A stretch of DNA of 6,054 nt from Candidatus Sericytochromatia bacterium. Its GTDB lineage: Bacteria; Cyanobacteriota; Sericytochromatia; UBA7694; JACMQJ01. Every line of letters begins with the position of its first letter. Within the stretch, counting starts at the first letter, position 1. The stretch covers positions 1 to 6,054 of the forward strand of contig JACMQJ010000116.1 of the NCBI GenBank assembly GCA_014377055.1, read 5' to 3'. A model generated the notes under the pieces. That model saw only the letters and a list, made by a program, of their open reading frames with translations. It had not been told where the DNA came from and did not search any database. Below, piece by piece: positions 1-6,054 of the stretch. Position numbers and translations under genes: made by a program.

Positions 1-116
1 GCTTCTTCACCATTCAAAGCAGTTCCAACAACTTCTATATCTTTGTTAGAGTTTAGTATATAAATTAATAATTCTGTGGTGACTATGGAATCTTCTACTA
101 TAAGTACTTTTATCAT
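1..116 (-). CDS. cheB: CheB protein-glutamate methylesterase, N-terminal fragment (receiver domain start), cut by window edge
   Basis: Only the first 38 codons are present; the gene runs off the left edge. The ATG is at 116-114, five bases after the cheA stop codon. The translation begins MIKVLIVEDSIVTTELL and continues with an ILNSNKDIEVVGTALNGEEA-type stretch. This is the start of a receiver domain: a hydrophobic first strand, the acidic pair Glu8-Asp9 for Mg2+ binding, then helix 1. The DIEVVGTA.NGEEA wording is typical of CheB, which has an N-terminal receiver and a C-terminal methylesterase that removes methyl groups from (and can deamidate) receptor glutamates. Only the N-terminus can be seen, so a CheY-like protein or another response regulator is not excluded, but CheB is favoured by wording and by its place directly after cheA. 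There is no strong Shine-Dalgarno, only an A-rich stretch, so translation is probably coupled to cheA. Confidence 0.8.
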   Translation of the reverse strand, partial: MIKVLIVEDSIVTTELLIYILNSNKDIEVVGTALNGEE

Positions 117-121
117 AACTT

Positions 122-2440
122 TTAGATTAGCTTAGGAATAATTTGTAAGAGATTTTCTTGATCAAATTCTGTTTTAACAATATAAGCATTTGCTCCAACT
201 TCAATTCCTTTCTCTTTATGCTCCTTTGAACTAAGTGATGTTACTAGTATAACTGGTATATTAGCTATTTTTTCTGTTTCTCTTATCTTTTTTGTCAGCT
301 CAAATCCTGTCATGCGAGGCATTTCTACGTCAGAAATAACTAAATCAAAAGTTTTTTGAATTAATATCAAATAAGCTTCATATCCGTCAACAGTAGTAGT
401 TACATCATATCCACTAGTTTCAAGAATATTTTTTAATAAAGTTCTTGATGTAATTGAATCCTCAGCTATTAGTATAGATTTCTTCTTTATTTCTTCTTTA
501 TTAATTACTGATTCTTTAAGATATTTTATTGGTTTATTGGCTACCGTTTTTGATAATTCATTGGTATTGATAACAGGTACTAATTTACCTGACGCTAAAA
601 CGGTTAGTCCACCTATATTTGCTACTTTTAATAATTGCTTACCCAATGTTTTGATCATTACTTCCTGTTCGTGTAAAACCTCATCAACACAAAAAGCAAG
701 CTTTTTATCAGTTGTAAAAATTATAACTACTTGCAAAAACTCTGACTGTTCATAACTACTAGATGAAGACAAATTTAATATATCTGAAAGAGAGACTAAC
801 TGTATAATTTGCTGATCGATATGTATAGTCTGCACACCCTCGTATATTTTAATTTCATTTTTATTAATCTTGGTTACTTTTTCTATATTTATCAATGGAA
901 GAACAAAATGCTTTTCTTTTTCTCTAATTAAAAGCCCTCTAAATGTAGCTAGAGTAAGAGGAAGAGTAAGCTTAAAATTTGTCATTTCATTTGGTATATA
1001 ATCTAGTGTTACTACACCTCCAAGTTTTTCAATTTTTTCTTTAACAATTGCGTTACCAAGACCACGACCAGATATATCTGTAATAATATTACCTGTAGAA
1101 AATCCAGAATTAAAAATTAAATAACTTATTTCTTGATTAGTCATAGAGATTTCTTGATCTGATGAAATAAGACCTGTTTCTAAAGCCTTTTTTTTAACTT
1201 TTTCGATCATGATGCCTTGCCCATCATCTCTGACATTAATTTCTATTTTATCAATGCCAGTTTGTGTTACTGAAATTTCTATTTTTCCGACATTTTTCTT
1301 CTTTGATTTTTTTCTTTGTAAGGTACTTTCAATTCCATGATCTATACTGTTTCTTAATAGATGGATCAACGGTTCTTTAATATCTTCAAGTATTCTTTTG
1401 TCAATTTCAATATCCCCACCAGTAATAAAAAAATCTATTTCTTTTTCTTGCTGTTTAGCAATATCTCTGACCATTCTAGGAAATAGTTCAGTAATAGAGT
1501 TAAAAGGTAGCATTAAAGTCTTTTTTACATCTTCTAATAATCTTTCAATAGTAATATTTGCTATTTCACTATCTTGTTCTGATGAAATAAGAATAGGGTT
1601 AATGATATTTTTTATTGATTTAAATTTTTCATATTCTTTAGAAAAAATATCAGCAATTTCATTAAACTGATTTAGCGATACATTATTATTTGAAGATATT
1701 TTTTGTAATGATTTTTTCATTTCAGCATAACTATTAAAAAAATCTTTTTCCCAAGATTCTATAACATTACTTAATTTTCTAATATCCTTAGCTCTTTGCT
1801 CTGTATTTATTTTGACAGTTAACATTTCTTCTGTTTTTAAAAAAATTGAGTCTAATTTGTTAACATTTATTCTAACGGTTTCATCATTATGCTTTTTCTT
1901 AACGTCAATACTTTTATCAGGATTATTATTTTCTGATTCAGTTGTTTCAATTTTAGCTATTGGTTCTTGTTGTATTTCTTGTACTTTTGGATCAGTAAAA
2001 TCATCGATCTTTTTAAGTACTTCTATTTTTTCAATCGAATCATTTTTAACTGCTTGTAATTGATTTATTTTTTTTATAATTGCATAAATTGAAGGTTTTT
2101 TGCTATCTGGATCAATCAACTGATTTATTGTATCAATAACCTCATAAATAATATCAAATAAATTATCAGAAATACTTATTTGACCTTTTTTGATACCTAA
2201 AAATAAACTTTCTAATGGCTGACAAATACTGACTATTTCAGGTATATTTACTGATCTTGAAGATCCCTTTAAACTATGAGCTTCTCTTAAAACTATTTCA
2301 ATAACTTTTTGTTGTGTATTAAGGTCATTTTTATTCTTTTCTAAAAGAAGAATATTATCAGAGATAGTTTTTAAATTTTCCTCTGCTTCTATTTTAAATA
2401 TTTTTTGTAATCTTTTAAAAAAATCGTCTTCATTACTCAT
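122..2440 (-). CDS. cheA: Hybrid chemotaxis histidine kinase CheA with C-terminal receiver domain (WspE/FrzE-like)
   Basis: This 772-residue cytoplasmic kinase is the core of the chemosensory array. Domains in order: an Hpt domain (about 5-110) with phosphorylatable His55 in REAHSLKGSS; a Lys/Glu/Asn-rich linker (about 130-187) where a classical P2 domain would sit but none is recognisable; an unusually long helical dimerisation region (about 190-310); the ATPase domain (about 310-495) with N box HLLRNSIDHG (Asn364, His368), G1 box DDGQG (405-409), F box FNSGFS (443-448) and G2 box GRGLG (458-462); a CheW-like regulatory domain (about 496-635); and a receiver (about 654-772) with Glu660/Asp661, phospho-acceptor Asp704 in SDVEMPRMTG, Thr734 and Lys756. 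All key catalytic residues are present, so it should be active. The fused receiver ending in a KTEFDQENLL segment recalls WspE. The start ATG lies 12 bases after the mcp stop, with a weak AGG about 11 bases upstream. Its role as CheA is firm; its physiological output is not. Confidence 0.96.
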   Translation of the reverse strand: MSNEDDFFKRLQKIFKIEAEENLKTISDNILLLEKNKNDLNTQQKVIEIVLREAHSLKGSSRSVNIPEIVSICQPLESLFLGIKKGQISISDNLFDIIYEVIDTINQLIDPDSKKPSIYAIIKKINQLQAVKNDSIEKIEVLKKIDDFTDPKVQEIQQEPIAKIETTESENNNPDKSIDVKKKHNDETVRINVNKLDSIFLKTEEMLTVKINTEQRAKDIRKLSNVIESWEKDFFNSYAEMKKSLQKISSNNNVSLNQFNEIADIFSKEYEKFKSIKNIINPILISSEQDSEIANITIERLLEDVKKTLMLPFNSITELFPRMVRDIAKQQEKEIDFFITGGDIEIDKRILEDIKEPLIHLLRNSIDHGIESTLQRKKSKKKNVGKIEISVTQTGIDKIEINVRDDGQGIMIEKVKKKALETGLISSDQEISMTNQEISYLIFNSGFSTGNIITDISGRGLGNAIVKEKIEKLGGVVTLDYIPNEMTNFKLTLPLTLATFRGLLIREKEKHFVLPLINIEKVTKINKNEIKIYEGVQTIHIDQQIIQLVSLSDILNLSSSSSYEQSEFLQVVIIFTTDKKLAFCVDEVLHEQEVMIKTLGKQLLKVANIGGLTVLASGKLVPVINTNELSKTVANKPIKYLKESVINKEEIKKKSILIAEDSITSRTLLKNILETSGYDVTTTVDGYEAYLILIQKTFDLVISDVEMPRMTGFELTKKIRETEKIANIPVILVTSLSSKEHKEKGIEVGANAYIVKTEFDQENLLQIIPKLI

Positions 2441-2452
2441 GTATTAAATAAC

Positions 2453-4321
2453 CTATAGCTTATAAGTATTTGATAAACTAGTTAGTTTTTGATTAATCTT
2501 TTGAAAATTAGTCATAGCTAAATCAACTTGCTTAGTATTTGAAGCATTTTGAATACTGGCAATCTTAATACTTTCCATTGCTGAGGCAATTTGTTCCATA
2601 CCTATTAACTGCTGGTGAGCTGAGGCAGATATTTGTGTGGAAGCTTGAGCTGCTTCGATAATACTAGCTGAAAGTGTCTGTATAGCATCTTTAGCAAGAG
2701 CCGATTTTTTTATTCCTTCATCAACACTCTTATTACCTTGTTCGGCTGTAATAACAGCTGTATTAGTTGCTTTTTGAACATTACTTAAAATAGTTCTAAC
2801 TTGAGATGTTGCCTGTTTTGATTGTTCTGATAGTTTACGAACTTCTTGAGCAACAACCGAAAAGCCTCTACCATGTTCATTTGCTTTAGCGGCTTCAATA
2901 GCTGCATTGACAGCAAGTAGATTTGATTGTTCTGCAAGACCATCAATTGTACTAATAATGTCACTAATAGCTTGTGTTTGTTCACTAAGCCTGATAACAC
3001 TATCAGAAACAAAATCCATCTGTCGTCTAATTTCTTCCATGCTGGCAACTGACTCATCCAATGATTTTTTACCTGCCTGTGAAACTTGTGCTGTTTTTTG
3101 AGCAAGATCAACAACTTGTCTAGCTTTTTGTAATGATATTTGAGCTGTTTGCTTAACTTCTTCGACAGTTGCAGTAGTTTGATTAATAGATGTTGCTGTC
3201 TCCATCATACCAGCTGATAATTCTGATGTATTAGCACTTATTTCACCTGATGTTGTTACCAAAAAGCTAGAAGTTGCTTGTATTTCCGAAATAATATTGC
3301 GTAGATTATCAACCATATTTTTAAAGGCAATAGCTAAAATATCATGTTCGGAAGGATTAAGATTATAAGTCAAATCACCTTTAGCAATGTTTTGTGCAAC
3401 GTTAGTCATTTTTTTAAAATTGGTTAACATACTAGAAAATGAGTTTAATAAAACATCGTTCTCTGATTTAGGCTTGATAACAAAATCCAATTTGCCTGTT
3501 TCTATTTGTTTTGCGATGTTTGAAGTTTCTATAATTGAATCAACCATCAAAACAAACGTATTAATTAATAAACCTATTTCATCATAACGCTGAATTGGAT
3601 TAAGGTCAATATTTAGATTTCCTTTTGTTACTCTTTCAGCAGCTAAAGATAATAATTGAATTGGTTCAGAGATAATTTTATTTAAAAACATTGCTATGGC
3701 AATAGTAAAGGCAATAGCTACTAAAGCTGAGATTAAAAATATAAAAAAGAAACTATCAAGATTTTTTTTTGATTGAATATTATTTTGACTAGAGCTTTCT
3801 AAAATACTATCTCTAATCTTGTCACAGATTGATACAATACGAATAAACCTATCTTTTTGAATACCAAAAATATAAACTTTTGCTTCTTCATATTTTTGTT
3901 GTTCAATTAGTGGTAATACTGTTGATGATGCAAATTTATTAGATATTTCTCTCAAATTAGAGAGTTCATCAATCATTTTTGTAAATTCTTTATCGTTTAA
4001 GTTATTATCATGAAGCTTTTTTATTAGTTGGGTATTTTCTAATATCAACTCTTTTCTTTCTTTTAATAATTGATCCGAGTATTGATTTTTTTGTGTGGAG
4101 CTAATGGAAATAACATTGGAATATTGTTTTATATTATTAGCTTTAAAATTCATTATATCAACCGCATTATTAAAATTTTTGTTAAAAGATAATTGCTCTG
4201 AGTTTTGAACATCTATTTTGCTTCTATAAGCAAAAGTTAAAAGAGCTATCATAATTAATAATATTAAACCAAGAGTAAAAAATAATTTTACTCTCATCTT
4301 TAAGTTAATAAACCAATTCAT
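2453..4321 (-). CDS. Methyl-accepting chemotaxis protein with four-helix-bundle-like sensor and apparent triple HAMP
   Basis: This 622-residue inner-membrane receptor has a short basic N-terminus, TM1 at about 12-32, an extracytoplasmic helical domain at about 33-189 resembling the 4HB_MCP type (including a QQKYEEAKVYI segment), and TM2 at about 190-213. These are followed by three consecutive HAMP-like units: 212-266 (EP at 219-220, RYDEIG at 245-250), 267-306 and 307-347, each with a '.GKLD/.GDLTYNLNP'-type turn and a following amphipathic helix. The cytoplasmic signalling hairpin spans about 350-620, with the nearly invariant tip around 464-490 (EQSNLLAVNAAIEAAKANEH, then GRGFSVVA), which binds CheA and CheW. 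Candidate methylation pairs that fit the [AST][AST]xx[EQ][EQ] pattern are Glu387/Glu388 and Gln570/Gln571, roughly equidistant from the tip on opposite arms. The C-terminus ends in SNTYKL with no NWETF-like CheR tether. The ATG has a good Shine-Dalgarno. The ligand is unknown. Confidence 0.95.
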   Translation of the reverse strand: MNWFINLKMRVKLFFTLGLILLIMIALLTFAYRSKIDVQNSEQLSFNKNFNNAVDIMNFKANNIKQYSNVISISSTQKNQYSDQLLKERKELILENTQLIKKLHDNNLNDKEFTKMIDELSNLREISNKFASSTVLPLIEQQKYEEAKVYIFGIQKDRFIRIVSICDKIRDSILESSSQNNIQSKKNLDSFFFIFLISALVAIAFTIAIAMFLNKIISEPIQLLSLAAERVTKGNLNIDLNPIQRYDEIGLLINTFVLMVDSIIETSNIAKQIETGKLDFVIKPKSENDVLLNSFSSMLTNFKKMTNVAQNIAKGDLTYNLNPSEHDILAIAFKNMVDNLRNIISEIQATSSFLVTTSGEISANTSELSAGMMETATSINQTTATVEEVKQTAQISLQKARQVVDLAQKTAQVSQAGKKSLDESVASMEEIRRQMDFVSDSVIRLSEQTQAISDIISTIDGLAEQSNLLAVNAAIEAAKANEHGRGFSVVAQEVRKLSEQSKQATSQVRTILSNVQKATNTAVITAEQGNKSVDEGIKKSALAKDAIQTLSASIIEAAQASTQISASAHQQLIGMEQIASAMESIKIASIQNASNTKQVDLAMTNFQKINQKLTSLSNTYKL

Positions 4322-4327
4322 CTATTT

Positions 4328-4334
4328 TTCCTTT
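4328..4334 (-). promoter_or_regulatory. Ribosome binding site of the MCP gene
   Basis: On the minus strand this reads AAAGGAA, six bases before the MCP ATG at 4321-4319, in the 16-base gap after the cheW stop codon. It is the clearest Shine-Dalgarno in the window apart from that of cheW. It supports the first Met rather than Met9 as the start. Confidence 0.75.
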
Positions 4335-4337
4335 ATT

Positions 4338-4856
4338 TTATACTTCTTGATTTATAATCATCTTTTTATCGGATAACATCTTATCAGCATCAAGTATTAC
4401 TAATTTTTCAGTTGTCATTCCCAGAATATATTCCGCCTGCAATCCTGTTAGTGAAAAGGGTTTAGTCTGTATATCATTCCTTTTTAATCTTGTTATACCT
4501 ATAACAGACTCACTTAGTAAAGCAAATTCCATATCATTATTTTTTAGAATAATTGCTTTACTTTTACTCTTTACTTCTTGTGATTGCTGATTAAATAATC
4601 TTTTAATATCAATTACTGAAAAAATATTTCCCCTAACACTAATAACACCAATGATATAGCTTGGCGTAAAAGGTATTTCGGTAATATCTTTGATAAGATA
4701 AACTTCATCTATAAATTTACTTTCAACAGCATATTTATCATTATTAATAGTAAACTCAAGAATATCTATATAATCATCCTTATCCTCTTGATTATATACT
4801 AGGGAAATTTCGCTTGCTCTTTGTTTTAGTATCTTTTCTTTATCTTCTATATTCAA
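4338..4856 (-). CDS. cheW: CheW-like coupling protein with N-terminal helical extension, TTG start
   Basis: This 172-residue cytoplasmic adaptor links the receptor tip to the CheA regulatory domain. The CheW domain covers about 30-163. It opens with YIDILEFTINNDKYAVESKF, followed by EVYLIKDITEIPFTPSYIIG, the core VISVRGNIFSVID (Arg75-Gly76 in the conserved VRG position) and a C-terminal ILGMTTEKLVILDADKML segment. The first 30 residues, including KILKQRASEIS, form a charged, probably helical extension of the kind seen in CheW proteins of Wsp-like operons. The start is TTG at 4856-4854: the frame is closed by TAA at 4871-4869, contains no ATG before the conserved domain, and TTG sits nine bases after an AAGGA. 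It lies 25 bases downstream of cheR and 16 bases upstream of the MCP gene. Wsp operons usually carry two CheW genes, so another could lie upstream of the window. Confidence 0.93.
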   Translation of the reverse strand: MNIEDKEKILKQRASEISLVYNQEDKDDYIDILEFTINNDKYAVESKFIDEVYLIKDITEIPFTPSYIIGVISVRGNIFSVIDIKRLFNQQSQEVKSKSKAIILKNNDMEFALLSESVIGITRLKRNDIQTKPFSLTGLQAEYILGMTTEKLVILDADKMLSDKKMIINQEV

Positions 4857-4861
4857 AATAA

Positions 4862-4885
4862 TTAATCCTTATCATAAAATTTCAT
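4862..4885 (-). other. Possible seven-codon minicistron between cheR and cheW
   Basis: An ATG that overlaps the cheR stop codon as ATGA opens a tiny frame, MKFYDKD, ending in TAA at 4864-4862, five bases before the cheW TTG. It contains the cheW AAGGA within its own codons. Its placement would allow ribosomes finishing cheR to restart, finish five bases before cheW and reinitiate there. No clear Shine-Dalgarno precedes it, and short chance frames are common in AT-rich DNA, so it is only a candidate for translational coupling. Confidence 0.2.
4866..4870 (-). promoter_or_regulatory. Ribosome binding site that decides the cheW TTG start
   Basis: AAGGA on the minus strand, nine bases before the TTG at 4856. 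Because the cheW frame has no ATG between its upstream stop (TAA, 4871-4869) and the conserved domain, this site is the main support for initiation at TTG. The only in-frame alternatives are two ATT codons just upstream, which are rarer starts and closer to the AAGGA. Confidence 0.7.
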
Positions 4886-6054
4886 AAATTATTTTTTAGT
4901 TGCTTATTTATAATATTTATCATTTGCTTAACAGTCATCTGTTCAGACTCTGGGACTATATCATTAGTATTCATTTTAGATAAAATATTCAATGCTCGGT
5001 TAAAATGTTTTTTTGATTCCAAAACTTTTTGTTGATTATGATTCATTATTCCCAAGTAAAAATGTGCAAGTATAAAATCAGGTTGCAAGTAGAGAACTTT
5101 TTGTAATGATTGAATTGCTTGATCAAACTTATTTTGCTCTTGAAAAAGAATAGCCATAAAATAATGTAAACCTATATTTAAACTATCTAATTCTAACCCT
5201 TTATTAGACCAATACTCAGCTTTTTCAAATAGTCTGTTATTAGCATAAATATGTGCTAATAACAAAATTGTTTTTATTATCTGATGTTCATTATCAGAAT
5301 GATTTTGATAAGATTGATATAAATCTAATAAAATATTTTCAGCTTGCTGGTATTTTTTTTCCAAGTAAAAATCATAAGCTTTTATATATTTAGATTCTAA
5401 GTCTGATATTTCACTTTCGATACTTTTTGGCATTTCTTGAACAGATATTTTTGTAGGTTCAACTAGATAATTAAAATATTCAACTTCTTTTTTGTCTGAC
5501 TTTTTATAAACATAAAAATTATTAAAGTTAATCATTTCAAAATTCTTGTACATCTCCTGTGACATCTCTACAGAGCTGACTAATAAATGTCCCTCTTTAC
5601 ATAAGGTTTTGTAAAATTGGTCGATAACTTTTTTATGATTTTCTTTATTAAAATACATCAATACATTACGACAAAGAATAATATCTACATCACATAAATC
5701 ATTCAAAATAGATGGATAAGAGTTATCTATCAAATTTAAATAAAAAAACTTAACTCTTTTTTTTAGTGATTCATCCAAAATATAATTATTTTCATGCTTA
5801 ATAAAATATTTACTCTTAACCCAAGAAGGAGTATCTCTAAAAGACCATTTTGTATAAATACCACTTTTTGCTTTAGCTAAAGAATTTGTATTAATATCCG
5901 TTGCTATTATTTTTATATTCAAAAAATCAATGTCATCAATAATACTCTCTAACCATATTGCTAAACTGTAAGGTTCCTCACCAGTAGAGCATCCAGCACA
6001 CCATATTTTTAATTGTCTATTACCTTGACGAATATCAGATAAAGTGTTTGGCAA
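4882..6054 (-). CDS. cheR: CheR-type receptor methyltransferase with C-terminal TPR repeats (WspC/FrzF-like), 5' end missing
   Basis: The visible 390 codons are the C-terminal part of a larger gene. The frame is open to the window edge and the first codon (TTG) is internal, so the usual N-terminal CheR helical domain lies outside. The enzyme transfers methyl groups from S-adenosylmethionine to receptor glutamates. The SAM-binding domain covers visible residues 1-185, with motif WCAGCSTGEEPYSLAI (18-33), ATDIN (51-55), NLID (107-110) and DIILCRNVLMYF (124-135). A linker (186-218) leads to about four TPR-like helical pairs (222-255, 259-291, 293-326, 327-360), including KFDQAIQSLQKVLYLQPD. A closing IVPESEQMTVKQMINII segment is characteristic of TPR-type CheR proteins. 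The stop TGA overlaps an ATG (ATGA), and cheW begins 25 bases on. In WspC and FrzF the TPRs modulate methylation or protein contacts. The methyltransferase call is firm; the Wsp-type assignment is inferred from architecture. Confidence 0.94.
   Translation of the reverse strand: MPNTLSDIRQGNRQLKIWCAGCSTGEEPYSLAIWLESIIDDIDFLNIKIIATDINTNSLAKAKSGIYTKWSFRDTPSWVKSKYFIKHENNYILDESLKKRVKFFYLNLIDNSYPSILNDLCDVDIILCRNVLMYFNKENHKKVIDQFYKTLCKEGHLLVSSVEMSQEMYKNFEMINFNNFYVYKKSDKKEVEYFNYLVEPTKISVQEMPKSIESEISDLESKYIKAYDFYLEKKYQQAENILLDLYQSYQNHSDNEHQIIKTILLLAHIYANNRLFEKAEYWSNKGLELDSLNIGLHYFMAILFQEQNKFDQAIQSLQKVLYLQPDFILAHFYLGIMNHNQQKVLESKKHFNRALNILSKMNTNDIVPESEQMTVKQMINIINKQLKNNL

Larger units (their letters stand above)
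1..6054 (-). other. Part of one chemosensory operon (cheR-TPR, cheW, mcp, cheA-REC, cheB)
   Basis: All five genes lie on the same strand, with spacers of 25 (cheR-cheW), 16 (cheW-mcp), 12 (mcp-cheA) and 5 bases (cheA-cheB). None of the spacers has room for a hairpin terminator or a promoter. Transcription therefore enters from beyond 6054 and leaves beyond position 1. No cheY, cheD, cheZ or GGDEF gene lies inside the window. Confidence 0.88.

Noticed and set aside
1159..1592. A 14-15 base direct repeat (CTGATGAAATAAGA) at about 1159 and 1579
   Set aside because: Both copies fall inside cheA and encode similar ISSDQE and ISSEQD stretches in unrelated domains. Two short copies in AT-rich coding DNA are best explained by chance.
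537..2063. Three plus-strand open frames of 72-90 codons opposite cheA (537-755, 1398-1670, 1812-2063)
   Set aside because: They lie wholly inside cheA, which has strong domain evidence across its length. Their translations are Ser/Ile/Phe-rich antisense shadows of AT-rich codons with no recognisable motif.
2441..2452. A frameshift or fusion joining the MCP and cheA
   Set aside because: The MCP ends at a TAG after a complete hairpin, and cheA begins with its own ATG and a full Hpt domain. The two are separate intact genes with a short spacer.
2785..3587. Other open frames inside the MCP gene (2785-3114 minus; 2907-3101 and 3387-3587 plus)
   Set aside because: They overlap the conserved signalling hairpin and HAMP regions of the receptor in other frames and show no family features of their own.
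4857..4881. A promoter or terminator in the cheR-cheW gap
   Set aside because: The gap is only 25 bases, with no hairpin and no convincing -35/-10 pair. AT-rich -10-like strings occur throughout the window and carry no weight.
6052..6054. TTG at the right edge as the start of cheR
   Set aside because: The visible protein begins only about 16 residues before the SAM-binding motif, whereas CheR proteins carry an N-terminal helical domain first. The frame stays open to the edge, so the gene is truncated by the window.

Overview
The window is a single, tightly packed block of chemosensory (chemotaxis-type) genes, all transcribed from the minus strand. Read in transcription order from the right edge, it holds a CheR methyltransferase with C-terminal TPR repeats (5' end cut off at 6054), a CheW coupling protein, a membrane-bound methyl-accepting receptor (MCP), a hybrid CheA histidine kinase with a C-terminal receiver domain, and the first 38 codons of a CheB methylesterase (cut off at 1). 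Gaps between genes are only about 5 to 25 bases. No terminator or promoter is visible between them, so this is almost certainly one operon whose promoter lies beyond 6054.

The set (CheR-TPR, CheW with an N-terminal helical extension, MCP, CheA-REC, CheB) has the composition of the Wsp/Frz-like 'alternative cellular function' chemosensory systems rather than a classical flagellar Che operon. In Pseudomonas Wsp, the comparable parts are WspC (CheR-TPR), WspB/WspD (CheW), WspA (MCP), WspE (CheA-REC) and WspF (CheB), with the diguanylate cyclase WspR as output. No output gene (CheY, GGDEF protein) is visible here, so whether this operon steers motility, surface sensing or cyclic-di-GMP is an inference that needs the flanking DNA.

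How the parts should work together: the MCP senses a signal through a roughly 155-residue extracytoplasmic helical domain and relays it through two membrane helices and what looks like three consecutive HAMP modules to a long coiled-coil hairpin. CheW links the hairpin tip to CheA. CheA phosphorylates itself on His55 and passes phosphate to its own receiver (Asp704), to CheB, and possibly to an unseen regulator. CheR-TPR and CheB methylate and demethylate the receptor for adaptation.

Organism: the DNA is very AT-rich (roughly 20 to 33% GC in lines counted by eye), and the proteins are rich in Lys, Asn and Ile. The architecture suggests a low-GC Gram-negative bacterium with a Wsp-like system, but I cannot assign a taxon from this window. 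There are no RNA genes, mobile elements, CRISPR arrays or gene-free stretches longer than 25 bases.
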